Source: Karstenula rhodostoma CBS 690.94
Lineage: Eukaryota > Ascomycota > Dothideomycetes > Pleosporales > Didymosphaeriaceae
NCBI GenBank assembly: GCA_010093485.1
Contig: MU001493.1
Location: forward strand, 1,848,937-1,912,936
Direction of reading: 5' to 3'
DNA length: 64,000 nt
Shown here: positions 34,034 through 44,747 of the stretch, piece by piece
How positions within the stretch are numbered: the first letter of the stretch is position 1
How the letters are laid out: each line of letters begins with the position of its first letter
Notes under the pieces: generated by a model
The model's database searches: none
Told to the model about the DNA's origin: nothing
What the model saw: the letters and a program-made list of their open reading frames with translations, nothing else
Program-made: the position numbers and the translations under genes

Positions 34034-35144
34034 TGCGAAGTCCTGGCTCGGTACCAATCCTGTTCTGCGTTGCAGGAACAGAGGTCTATATATAACCTAG
34101 CGAAACATCTGAGGTGCTGCAGTCTCCGGCGAGATCGGGCCGCACACCTGTGTTGCGCCATTTCCACGCCGCTGAACTTGATTCAATATAGAAGATGTCG
34201 GTGCCTACATCATAGTATGCGCAGTGTAGTCCACAGGTCAAGCGGATGGTTGCTCGTTATGGTATGGAGGCGGAGAAATTTGGTTCCGTTGTGCGGGGTA
34301 TCGGCAAAAGCCATGTGTATGGTTAGCATAGAGGTTTCAAACGCGAGATCAAACACTCGCTATCGATGTCTGCCGTGATACCGTAGGTGTTCACGTACAG
34401 GAGGAGGTACGCCGCCAGTCACTAGTATAAGCCCTAATTAGCCTTATATATGATTTCAATGGAGCCAGCCCCACTCTTTTGTGCGATTTAGCCCGTCTAT
34501 TGCCTTTCAAATGCGATGGTGTACCTCTTGTACGTGAACACCTATTTTGAATGATGGCTGACTGGAAACCATTGGTACATGTGACCCAAGAGCGCATTTC
34601 GGTCAGTTGCTGCATGTCGAATGCGCTGAATGATGTGTATTTGTGTAGTTGTAATCGTTCCATCAAATCGTATGGTCTTCCACCAAAGCGATAGAGTCTT
34701 GTTGCTCTGGTCAACCTCGTGCTGAGCAGCATCGGAGTCGGGTTTTTATCAGTTACGAAGTCTTGTCCTCAGCAATACCAAACATACTGCATTATATCTC
34801 GTATATGCAGCAAGAAACACACTATCAAGATGGAACATCCAAGATGTGCAGTGCACGGATATTTGGAAGGTTGGCGTCGGATACCGGGTCCATTTTCTAT
34901 ATTACCATCGAAGGGCAGTGGGGAATACTAACTCCCCCATCGCTTTGTGACCAGCTCTTCTAGGTTGTGCTTCACTGTCGATGCATGGCAACTTTAGCCG
35001 AGTCACTTCGCCGTCATCGGGGCCAACCTCACGGGCTCTCCTTCCCCACCATATGCCAAACATGTCCTCTTCCCGCTTCAAGCCGCCCTGAAGCCCCCTC
35101 CCCTGCTTTATCCTATCCTCCCCTCTTCCTCCACAACCGCTAGC
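34034..35144. promoter_or_regulatory. Divergent intergenic region, GH35 and omega-amidase
   Basis: 1.1 kb between divergent starts; it should carry both promoters. A C-rich zone at 35040-35130 precedes the omega-amidase start. No specific site called. Confidence 0.45.
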
Positions 35145-36065
35145 ATGTCGTCCCTGCTCAAGCAATCTGTCAAGCTCGCCCTGGTCCAGCTCGCCTGCAC
35201 CGCCGACAAAGCACACAACCTCTCGCACGCGCGCACAAAGGTCCTCGAAGCCACCAAGCGCGGCGCAAAGATCGTCGTCCTCCCCGAATGCTTCAACAGC
35301 CCCTACGGCACAAAGTACTTCCCGCAGTACGCCGAGACGCTGCTGCCCTCGCCGCCGTCCGAAGACCAATCCCCCACCTTCCACGCACTGTCCAAGCTCG
35401 CGAAGGAGGCAAACGCGTACATCGTCGGCGGTAGCATACCGGAGCTCGTCGAAGAAGAAGGCGCTAAGGGCGGCGACGGCAAAGACGGAAAGAAGTGGTA
35501 TAACACGAACCTCACCTTCGCGCCGAGCGGCGAGCTGCTGGCAACCCACCGCAAAGTGCACCTCTTTGACATCGACATTCCCGGCAAGATCAAGTTCAAG
35601 GAGAGCGACGTGCTCTCCCCGGGCAACAAGATCACACTGGTCGATATCCCCGAGTACGGCAAGATCGCCATTGCGATATGCTACGACATCCGCTTCCCTG
35701 AGCTCGCGACCATCGCTGCGCGCAAGGGCGCCTTTCTGCTACTCTATCCCGGTGCGTTCAACACGACGACGGGCGCGCTGCACTGGGAGTTGCAGGCGCG
35801 TGCACGGGCGATGGATAACCAGGTGTTCGTCGGGCTGTGCAGTCCGAGTCGCGACATGGACGCTGATTATAATGCGTGGGGGCACAGCATGGTTGTGGAT
35901 CCGAATGCCGAGGTGCTGGAGCAGCTAGACGAGAAGGAGGGGATTGTGGTGCAAGAGCTGAAGGCGGGAAGGATCGAGGAAGTGAGGAAAGGTATTCCGC
36001 TGTATACGCAGAGGAGGTTCGATGTGTATCCAGATGTGAGCGTGGGAGGGAAATTCAAGGAGTGA
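35145..36065 (+). CDS. NIT3: Omega-amidase (NIT3 / mammalian NIT2-like nitrilase)
   Basis: Single-exon 306-aa enzyme of the nitrilase superfamily. Omega-amidase hydrolyses alpha-ketoglutaramate and alpha-ketosuccinamate, closing the glutamine-transaminase cycle. The catalytic triad is visible: Glu48 in VVLPECFNSPYG, Lys137 in HRKVHLFDIDIPG and Cys179 in AIAICYDIRFPE. HLFDIDIPGKIKFKESD and the C-terminal YTQRRFDVY favour the NIT3/NIT2 omega-amidase branch over deaminated-glutathione amidases. One oddity is a Glu/Gly/Lys-rich insert at ~102-117 (EEEGAKGGDGKDGKKW) in a surface loop. Length is otherwise normal. No targeting peptide is evident, so cytosol is the default location. Confidence 0.93.
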   Translation: MSSLLKQSVKLALVQLACTADKAHNLSHARTKVLEATKRGAKIVVLPECFNSPYGTKYFPQYAETLLPSPPSEDQSPTFHALSKLAKEANAYIVGGSIPELVEEEGAKGGDGKDGKKWYNTNLTFAPSGELLATHRKVHLFDIDIPGKIKFKESDVLSPGNKITLVDIPEYGKIAIAICYDIRFPELATIAARKGAFLLLYPGAFNTTTGALHWELQARARAMDNQVFVGLCSPSRDMDADYNAWGHSMVVDPNAEVLEQLDEKEGIVVQELKAGRIEEVRKGIPLYTQRRFDVYPDVSVGGKFKE

Positions 36066-36565
36066 TGGAGGTGGAGGTTGTTTTGACAAAACTGGCTAAA
36101 TGCTCATATCACAAAGTGCGTTGGTGGCGCATGCTCCTTGTTTCGATATCGGAGTTCACCTGATGTTGCAATTGATGTATGGATTAAGCATAGAACGCAG
36201 TATGACACGGAAAGAACAGTACATTCCTGGGCCATAAAAACACCAGGAGAAACAAGAAACAGCATCCTGGTATATAGTGTTCCACCAACGCCTCGCCATG
36301 CTCCCAATTTCCAACGCCCAGCGTAGCATTGAAGGCATAAAGGGAAAAGGAAATCGTGTGGGTCTCTTCTCGGTCGCCGCATTACTCCCCAAGACCAGCT
36401 GACCATCGCTCACACCCACTTCCGCGAGGATCAACACGTAGATATTGCCCTCGCCGCGCATCGACTCGCTCCGGTACTCATTCATCCTGTACAGCCGCAG
36501 CGTATACCCCAGTTTGGGCCTCGTGCAACCCCTCCGCCTCTTAGCATCTGCGTCGCCACCCAGCA
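36066..36565. other. Convergent 3' region
   Basis: 500 bp between the ends of two convergent genes. It contains both 3' UTRs; nothing else seen. Confidence 0.45.
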
Positions 36566-36988
36566 CTACTGATACTGATGCGGCACCCCCGCTGGCGGCG
36601 GCCCGGGCTTGCTCATGCCCTGCTCATGCCCATGCATCTGGTATCCTTGTCCCTGCGGCGGCGCCCCTCCAGCTCCGCCAATCTGCGCCTGCACATCAGG
36701 CCGGTACTTGACGTCCTGCCAGAAGTTGCAGATGTGGCAGCCGAGCTCCTTGTAGGGCTTGAGGCTGAACGGTATGACGGGGACGAAGCAGAAGGTGAAC
36801 CACTCCCAGCGCTTCATCGGACGTGCGGAGTGGTTGCCGCAGTTCTGGCATTGGAAGGTGAGGGTTTCGGCGCCTTTGAGGGAGGAGGTGAATGCTATTA
36901 ATGAGGTTGTTAGTGTTTGGTGGTGGGATATGGAGGGGGAGGGTGAAAGAGGCGTACTGTGTGTTCCGCAGGTGAAGAAGAAGAACAT
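36566..36988 (-). CDS. Zinc-ribbon protein (zinc_ribbon_15 type)
   Basis: Protein of 119 aa from exons 36988-36958 and 36894-36566 (intron 63 bp). It starts MFFFFTCGTH, the typical opening of this small fungal family, and carries two CxxC knuckles, FQCQNCGNHSARP and LGCHICNFWQD, with KRWEWFTFCFVPVIPFSLKPY between them. The C-terminal third is Gly/Pro/Gln-rich and disordered. The splice (A|CA, giving HTFTSSLKGAETLTF) is needed because the unspliced frame inserts a proline/serine-rich stretch that does not fit. The hydrophobic FTFCFVPVIPF core between the zinc knuckles suggests membrane contact. Biochemical role is unknown in the family; some databases label members 'rhodopsin family', which I see no reason for. 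Confidence 0.85.
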   Translation of the reverse strand: MFFFFTCGTHSTPLSPSPSISHHQTLTTSLIAFTSSLKGAETLTFQCQNCGNHSARPMKRWEWFTFCFVPVIPFSLKPYKELGCHICNFWQDVKYRPDVQAQIGGAGGAPPQGQGYQMHGHEQGMSKPGPPPAGVPHQYQ

Positions 36989-37857
36989 GGTTGCGGTGGG
37001 TTTGCTGCTTCAACGCTCGGTGCGAATGCGAGTTGTTGTGCTGTCGCGGAAGGTGTTGTATGCGCCCAAGAGGTGGAGCTCGAAGATGATTGTCGCAAGC
37101 AGATATCGGATTGCTAAGGTGTTAGGGAGTGTGTTGCGTGAAAGTATGGTGTAGGTAGAAGGGGTGGGGTGATATACAAGAAGTGTTGCGGCGAGAACTG
37201 GGTAAATGTGAATGTTGGGACGCGGAGCATGACGACAACCCGCTTGGCGCCACGGAGCTCCGCCACACTTGGCTAGGTGTGGCGCTAACCCTTTGGCATG
37301 CACTTTACACGCGTCGCGGGGTAATATATTTGCCTTTACTGCATGTATGATGCAAGTACTGTGTAGTTCGGTATGTTACGCAGCAACGTCTGGTCACTTG
37401 ATCTTGTCGGAATGTCTGACAAGATCTGCTCAACTTCGCCCTCACACTCGACGGCAACGCGTGTTCGATGCATTCAATAGCGCGTGTTTTTTTCGGATGG
37501 CCGAGGGCACATGCGACCCCATAACAGGATGGAAAAATAAAATGATAACCGGATGGGAAAGTGGTGGTGAAGTATGAATCATTCCATTATGAGTATACCC
37601 GCTCGTAGACACAGTTTTTTGGAAAAGAGACTCGTGTCAATCATATCAAAAGGCCCTTTGCCATCCGGCCAGTACATCGCTTCATTCCCGTGTGTAAGGA
37701 GCCTCAGATCCAGTGTCTGGGAACCTCGGAAGGCGACATGTCCTATAGCCTAGGGTTGGTGTGAGTGCGAACCGTGATGAATAAATCGAACGAGGTCGAA
37801 AACAAACAGGGTATCCAGTGTCCAGATGGCCAGTTCCCGAGTCCATTGCACATGTGC
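36989..37857. other. Gene-free stretch
   Basis: 870 bp between the zinc-ribbon start and the LC8 stop (both minus). It holds the zinc-ribbon promoter and the LC8 3' region. No coding content recognised. Confidence 0.45.
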
Positions 37858-38460
37858 TTACTGAGTTTTGAAGAGTAAGATGGCGCAGTGTCCAAGATAG
37901 AAGTAGATGAAGTGCTTGGTCTCTGTATAGGACTTAGTTGAACCCTATGCCTACTGTAAATGGATCGGCGTACCGTGAGTCACGAAGCTGCCAAAGTTCC
38001 TGCCGACTATGCAGTGCCACGTCGCGCCCTTGCGGCTATCGAACTGCATCAATGTCAGTGTGGCACAAGAAGAAGAAATGATATCAAAGCTCACCTCCTT
38101 CTTGATGTACTGGGCAATGTCCTGGCGACAGTCAGTCTTCTGAAATATGCTTGACCATCTCTAAACACACCTTCTCGATGGAGAACTGGTCCATGGCGGA
38201 CTGGGCTGCTGGCTGTCAGTCTGTAGTTCAGGCGCCAAACAAAGGGATTCCTACCAACTTCGATGGCCTCCTGCTGCATCTCGTCGCTCTAGCTCACGCT
38301 GTCAGAAAAGGTGCGGTATTCTAACAGCACAATTGAAATACCATGTCCGCAGACTTGATCTGGGCTATGCACGTGTTAGCGGTCGATTGAACTTAGGAAA
38401 ACACAACATCTATTACACCGTACCTTCTTGCTTGATCGGAAGATCTTTCTCGCTCGCCAT
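37858..38460 (-). CDS. Dynein light chain LC8 (DYN2 / DYNLL), seven exons
   Basis: Spliced 96-aa protein from exons 38460-38424, 38364-38342, 38288-38255, 38205-38171, 38121-38095, 38043-37974 and 37922-37858 (37, 23, 34, 35, 27, 70 and 65 nt). Six introns of 49-59 bp all have GT and AG ends and all phases agree. Joined, they give the LC8 core: [57 protein letters not shown] and [17 protein letters not shown]8 is a homodimeric hub that binds short linear motifs in dynein intermediate chain, nucleoporins and other partners. None of the exons is long enough to stand out as an open frame. It is transcribed divergently from MRD1 with only 270 bp between the starts. Confidence 0.95.
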
Positions 38461-38730
38461 GATGGAATGTACTGAGTCGGTCCGAGTGCGAAGATTGAAC
38501 GGCGATTTGATCTAGCGAGTGCACTAGGCGAGCAGTTGTATGCGACTTATGGGGGCTGGCTTTGTGGAGTGTTGATGTCGCAGGGCTGGCGCAGGAGAAC
38601 CGCGGCCTTGGCGGCAGGTGCGACCGAGCGTCTCGCTTGGGGCCGCTAGCTAGAAATTTGGGAAAACGCGGCCAGCGAATTTTCACACTTCATTCACCTT
38701 GCGTGCAGGCCACGATAGACAAATACAGCC
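38461..38730. promoter_or_regulatory. Bidirectional promoter, LC8 and MRD1
   Basis: 270 bp between two divergent start codons, so both core promoters and 5' UTRs must share it. GC-rich in the middle (GGCAGGTGCGACCGAG region). No named site assigned. Confidence 0.6.
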
Positions 38731-41475
38731 ATGGACACCTCGCGCATATTCGTACGCGGTCTGCCGCCGAAATTCTCCGAGGACGATGTCCGCAAACACT
38801 TCTCCAAGTTCCCCATCACGGACGTCAAGTACTTCCCCGCTCGCCGCATTGGCTACGTCGGGTACAAGACACCAGAGGATGCCTCCAACGCCATCAAGTA
38901 CTTCAACAAGTCGTTCATCCGCATGTCCAAGATTTTTGCCGAGCCAGCGCGAGCTGTAAGTAACCTATGGAGCAAGTCACTGGCAGGACTAACAGCAGCC
39001 CTAGATAGCGGACAAGGAATTGCCCAAATCGCGACGACAGCAAAAGTATGAGCAGTGTGCACCAAGAGACGACGCCTACGTACCGCCGCAGCAGGATAAC
39101 AACCTCAAGCGGAAGCGCGAGGACGTCGAGAAAGACCCAAAGCTGAAAGAGTTCCTCGACGTGATGCAAATACCCTCAAAACAGAAGGCGTGGGCAAACG
39201 ATGACACACAACTGGGGGATCGGTCTGCGCCTGCTGTGGAAGCAGTCGAAGAGATTGTAATTCCGGAAGGCGAGAGTGATGACGAGTACCAGGTGATGTC
39301 AAAGAAGCCCAAAACTGTCGAGTGGAAACCGTCACCTGAAGTGGAACCTGTCTTCGAGCCTGAACGGATTGTACTCGACGTAAACGATGCTCAAACCGAA
39401 GTTGAAGAGTCCGAAGAACTCTTCGATGCACCTGCTGTTGAGGCCGGCCCTGTTACGGATGCTGACTGGCTCCGGTCACGGACGAATCGAGTCCTCGATC
39501 TTGTGGAAGATGATGACGACATTCCACCTCCACCGCACGACGCAGGCACGACTGAGGAGCAGCTTGAAGTTGAAGTCGCTCAGCCGGAGCCTGCACAAGC
39601 CGAAGAAGCTCAGGATGAAGATGCGGCGCCGACAGAAGAGGACAAGGTGCGCCAGACTGGCCGACTGTTCCTAAGAAATCTTCATTACGAAGTCACAGAA
39701 GACGATATACGGGAACAGTTTGCCAAGTTTGGTGCACTTGAAGAGGTAGGATTGCATTCCTTCTTTCACCACCCCCGCCATATGATGAATATCAAGATAG
39801 GGACAACTGATGCTCTGCAAATGAGGTTGACTTGGAGACTATTTTAGTAGATGTGTCTCTTATCTGAAAGTGGCGAACCCCCACACTACTTCAAACTGTC
39901 ATCATCATTTCAAACCAATTTACTGACAGCACAAGGTACACGTTCCGATGAAGAAGGCCGATGGAAAAGGCAAAGGATTTGCATTCGTGCAATTTGAGGA
40001 TCCTGACCAGGCGGTCGAAGCGTATCTTGACAATGATGGTACTATCTTCCAGGGAAGGCTGCTCCATATCATCTCGGGCAAGGCAAAACGAAACGATGCA
40101 CTCGATGAGTTCGCTATTTCCAAGCTGCCGCTGAAGAAACAGAAGGAAGTGCTCAGGAAGAAGAACGCCACCGCGGCGACCTTCAACTGGAACTCGCTGT
40201 ATCTCAACACCGATGCTGTCCTGTCGACGGTGGCGGAACGTCTCAACATCAGCAAGGCTGAACTCTTGGATCCCACTTCTTCGGATGCTGCGGTCAAGCA
40301 AGCCCATGCTGAAGCGCACATCATCCAGGAGACTAAGGGTTACTTCACGAAACACGGCGTGGACCTTGAAGCGTTCAAGAGAAGCGCGAAAGGCGATGTT
40401 GCCATCCTTGTCAAGAACATTCCCCATGGCGTGAACTCAGACGAGGTACGGCAGCTTTTCGAGGAGCACGGCACAATTCGCAGGTTCTTGATGCCATCCA
40501 CAGGCATGACTGCCATCGTCGAGTTCGCGAACGCAGGGCAAGCGAAAACTGCGTTCATGTCTCTTTCTTATAAAAAGATGAAAGATTCGATCTTATACCT
40601 AGAAAAGGCACCGAAAGATCTCTTCAAGGAAGGCGCGATAAGCACCACAGTGACTGCATTCACTGCAGCTCCTGACAAGCCCGGCGCAATACTGTCTGCC
40701 CAGGACTTGCTCGAAGAGGAGCCAGAATCATCCAACACAATTACCCTACACGTGAAGAACTTGAATTTCACGACAACAACGCAGAAGCTTGCTGAGACGT
40801 TCAAACCATTGGCCGGGTTTCGCAGCGCGGTCGTTCGGACCAAGATTGACCCTAAGCGTGGTGTACTCTCACTCGGTTATGGTTTTGTGGACTTCAGTAG
40901 CTCCGAAACAGCGTCGGCCGCGCTGCGAGCCATGGATGGCTATAGCCTTGAAGGCCATTCACTCAAGATTCAAGCCTCACATAGAGGAGCCGACGCCGCT
41001 GAAGAGCGACGAAAGGAGGACGCTGCCAAGAAGGCTGCCGGGACGAAGATCCTTATCAAGAACTTGCCTTTCGAAGCTACCGTACGTACCCCTCCTTCGA
41101 TGATATCTCAAGTTGCACGTTCTAACCTGCATACAGAAAAAAGATGTGCGTGCGCTCTTTGCCCCTTACGGATCCTTGCGCTCGGTCAGGGTGCCGAAGA
41201 AATTCGATTCGTCCTCTCGTGGATTTGCCTTCGCCGAGTTTTCGACGAAACGCGATGCTGCCAATGCGATGAGCCAACTTCGTGGCACCCATTTATTGGG
41301 CAGACACCTTGTCCTCAGCTTTGCTGAGACCGAGGCGGACGACCCAGAACTGGAGCTGGAGAAGATGCAACAGAAGGTTGGGTCGCAGGCGAACAAAGTT
41401 GCCCTGCAGCGTTTGACGTCAGGCGGACGGAAGAAGTTTAACGTTGCAGGTACCGACGATCTAGACGAAGCTTAG
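38731..41475 (+). CDS. MRD1: MRD1, multiple RNA-binding domain protein (SSU processome)
   Basis: Protein of 816 aa, exons 38731-38955, 39005-39745, 39936-41081 and 41137-41475 (introns 49, 190 and 55 bp). Five RRM domains are visible: RRM1 ~1-75 (RIFVRGLP, IGYVGYKT), RRM2 ~292-366 (RLFLRNLHYEV, KGFAFVQFEDP), RRM3 ~474-545 (AILVKNIPHGV), RRM4 ~589-670 (TLHVKNLNFTT, GYGFVDFSS) and RRM5 ~691-775 (KILIKNLPFEAT, RGFAFAEFSTKRDAANAM). An acidic linker separates RRM1 and RRM2. In yeast Mrd1 binds pre-rRNA and U3 snoRNA and is needed for the A0-A2 cleavages that release 18S rRNA. Intron 3 splits RRM5. The 190-bp intron 2 has two possible acceptors; I chose the one restoring ALEEVHVP. Confidence 0.95.
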
Positions 41476-42300
41476 CCAGCAGCGCGTCCTGGTAAAATTG
41501 TGCGTCGCGACACCAAGCGGTCCCTTGACCCACCCCTTGCTGTCATGACTAAGGACGCGAGGCTTCCAGGGCTCGCCCTTTCGCTCTATAATTAAGACAT
41601 CAGCGTCACGTACGCTTGGCATCCGGGTCGTGAAATTTCGCTACCCGCGAAAGTGGACCTTGCTACCTGCGCAGGCTTGAATCAAACGCATGGCCGCGTT
41701 GCTGCCTTGCTCCCTATGTCTTAGACGTGAAAGACATTAGTCAGTCTCGCACGCTTACTGCCACGTCTGTAACGTTGAAGTTTTGTTTACGCTTGCTGAC
41801 ATTCTTCGACTTCAGAACATTCCCGTGCCTCGTCTCCCTCGCACAGAGTGCGTGAGCTAGATCGCTCCAATCAAGTAGATCTTTGGCAGCTGCTCATACC
41901 CTTGCTCGCCTTGCTAATCACCACGAAACCAGCAATGTTATCATTCCACTCTATGGAAACCTCGTGGGTGTAATTATACGGTCGACAAGCGAAATGGTTC
42001 GGTTGACGCTTGACTCTCTATAGTGTGTTAGTCTAATCTCATCTCGATTATGTCACCACAGCGACTGTGTGCTCCGTTTTGGTGGTAACCTGATGTGCCT
42101 TGTGAGAGGCGAATCCTGCCCTCCTGACGGTCATCTAGACTCGCTGTATATCACCGCTTCATGTGCTCCTACATTACTGCTTCGGCTTCGCCACGTCCAT
42201 GCCATTCTCTTCAGTCATTCCTTCGCTCCGACCGCTCTACGTTCCTTCCCTCAGACATTGTTAGATTCCTATTCTTTGCAGCTACGAGCATTCCCTTTTA
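41476..42300 (+). promoter_or_regulatory. abaA upstream region
   Basis: 825 bp between the MRD1 stop and the abaA start. The distal part is MRD1 3' sequence; the proximal ~500 bp is C/T-rich and carries the AbaA-site cluster (separate entry) and four sequences matching the BrlA consensus on the minus strand (41521-41527, 41533-41539, 41835-41841 and 42292-42298). Confidence 0.6.
41800..42294 (+). promoter_or_regulatory. Cluster of six AbaA response elements (CATTCY)
   Basis: CATTCT or CATTCC occurs at 41800, 41818, 41942, 42203, 42216 and 42289, all on the plus strand, within 500 bp of the abaA start. CATTCY is the published binding consensus of the AbaA TEA domain, and abaA autoregulates in Aspergillus nidulans. 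About 0.5 matches would be expected by chance on both strands. The C/T-rich composition raises that somewhat. Confidence 0.6.
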
Positions 42301-44747
42301 ATGGAACTACATCATCGTTCATGCGTCCTTCCCTCTAATGCTCCAGCCTTACCAGACACTGATACATACATACCAAACCGAGTATTGCAGGAGCGATCGG
42401 CGAACAGGCGGCATGAATACAGCGAGGATGCTTCCTCGTGCAAACGCTCGCCTACTCCCATCTATGCCGGTCGGTTAGGAGGCTACTTTACGGGTAATCT
42501 GGCTTCTCATTTTAATGGCGACAAGTCGGAAGCCCAGATCGATCTCGAAACGAAGAGACTCATGAAGCTATTGAAGGCTTGCGACAAATACCAGAAGTAC
42601 CGTGATCGCCAACCCTCGGACACAGCATCAGCCAAGGACAACAAGGAGCAGCGGTGGCCAGACCATCTCGAAGAAGCCTTCTTCAGAGGTATGTTTGTCC
42701 GTCACAGTTACCGTGCTCATACTCATACTCTCAGCGCTCGTCCGATGGCCACCCATGGGCCGCCGAAAGCAAATGTTGAATGGACAGCTGCGCGGCCGGA
42801 ACGAGCTGGTAGCGGACTCTATCCATAGGGATACAGGCGAACCTCGCACACGGAAGCAAGTCTCGAGTCACATTCAGGTGCTGAAGCCTATGCTTTTAGA
42901 TCAGCCGCAGAGTAAGCGTGCTATGGAGCCTGCACCGCTAGTAGCTGACGTTGATAGCAGTCTTGGTTTACATGTCCACCGAGGATATGGGTGGTCGCGG
43001 CCGAGGACGTCACGGCTCACACTTCGGTCATCATCGACACCGGCACGCATCTTCAAAGTACGATCACTCACAGACTGACTCAGACTTACAGCAGAACATG
43101 GGTTACCTTCCTTCGTCAGTCGCTCTAGCAAAGCTGCTGTCTGGCCATGAAGACTCTCCATATACGGTAGCCAATTTCAACATGTTTGTCGAAGTCGCTA
43201 AGCGGCACGCCCATGACTTCACTCAACTCAGCAATAGCAAGCCCCGTCTGGACGATCTACACATTGCCGATATATCGTCGTGGCACAAGCAGTACCCCGA
43301 GTTTAGATTCCACCGAACGGAACAACTCAGAGATCACCAAGTCCTCATCTGCGATGCCAGTATCAAGGTTATGACCATGGAGCGGCTCGCAGGAGCAACA
43401 CTAAGCATAACCTTTGATCTGCGATCACAAGTTGATCTTTCTGCATACGACTCGATAGAATGCCGAACACGCTTCTTTGAGAACGGCCGGGTGGCGGATC
43501 AACCCGATGGGGATCGGGCCCAGGGGAAAGCCAGAGAAACACGCACGCAGGAAGAATACCATGCAGAACAAGGAGTCATGCACGTTCACTTCGGCTCCAA
43601 GTTCTGGGTCCACCAGATGCAGAAGTTGGGTGACTTGCTAGGCAAAGCGTCTGCACAGGAGGAACAGCCTGCCCGCACCCGCTACGAAGAGCTTGTCCGC
43701 AGAGAGCTACAGAACATGACGGCAGCACAAGACATCTACGGCATTAAAGATGGCGAGCAAGCCCGCCTCTTGACTATCCTCTGGCGCTTCAGCCAGACAC
43801 GCAATAGCCATGAAGCAGGGCGCATGACCTGGCGCGTTGCCAACTTCGGCCACCGCAGGGAGAGAAAGTGGGCCAAAGACGAGGAACTCTCGCACATGCG
43901 CAACGCAAAGGAACTCCTCGCTACGCACACGACCTCTTCTCTCTCCATGCTCTCCATCCCCACGTCCTCCCACTCCATGTACCCCACACTACCGCTGGAT
44001 TTCAACCAACCCTTCGGCCCCACGCAGCCACAGCTCGACCTCGCCGCCCTCGCCCTCGAAGGCATGACGGCCTCGGACTTCTCCAACCCAAATTCGGCCA
44101 CGGCACCCAGCCTCGCGACCGACTACTCCCAAACACACAGCCAAGACGCCTCGGGAAACGCGAACTCGCATTCGTACCCCGACGCAAACGACTTCGATTT
44201 CGACGGCGGCCACATCACCATTTCGGGCTGTCTCGAGCCCGCGATCCACCTCGGGGCGTCCGTCTACGACAACTACAACGCGAACGGTAACGTCAACATG
44301 AACGTGAATGGCATGTCCCATCACACGCCCAACACGCTCCCCAACCTCTCGTCCATCTCGGGCCTCGATCCGCAGACCCAACACTCCCTGTCCGTCTCGG
44401 ACCACGCCTTCAGCGACCTCGCCTCCCTCGCCAACATGTCGGCCACGATGCCGAGCGGGTGCTACGCCACGAAACCGTCCTGGCACCATCCCTCCCTTAT
44501 CTCGCAGCTCGAGAGCGCGGCGGAGTCGTTTGGGGTTGGGGACATGTTGGATGAGGGGGGTGGGATGATGGATGGAGTTGGGGGTATGTGGAAGATGACG
44601 GGCGGGGGGATTGGGTTTGGGGAGGATACGGGGGTGGGCGCGGAGGGGGTCGGGGGCGGTAGAAGGGACAGTAAGGTCGGTGGAGGTGGTGGGGGGTTGG
44701 GACAGGTTGATTATGGGGGGAGAGAGAGGGGAGTTTGGAGGGTTTAG
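42301..44747 (+). CDS. abaA: AbaA, TEA/ATTS-domain conidiation regulator
   Basis: Protein of 784 aa, exons 42301-42688, 42735-42911 and 42958-44747 (introns 46 and 46 bp). The TEA domain (~112-188) is split by intron 1 and reads KEQRWPDHLEEAFFRALVRW, GRRKQMLNGQLRGRNEL and RTRKQVSSHIQVLKP once spliced. Length matches A. nidulans AbaA (796 aa). AbaA acts after BrlA in the central conidiation pathway, in phialide differentiation, and binds CATTCY. The middle (LITFDLRSQVDL-like segment at ~300, YEELVRRELQNMT) is conserved in AbaA; the last ~60 residues are Gly-rich low complexity. A His-rich stretch (HGSHFGHHRHRHASS) opens exon 3. The acceptor at 42957/42960 is a tandem TAGCAG; either use stays in frame. 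An upstream leader exon cannot be excluded. Confidence 0.93.

Noticed and set aside
34902..35561. 219-codon antisense frame over the omega-amidase start
   Set aside because: The opposite strand encodes an unambiguous nitrilase with complete catalytic triad.
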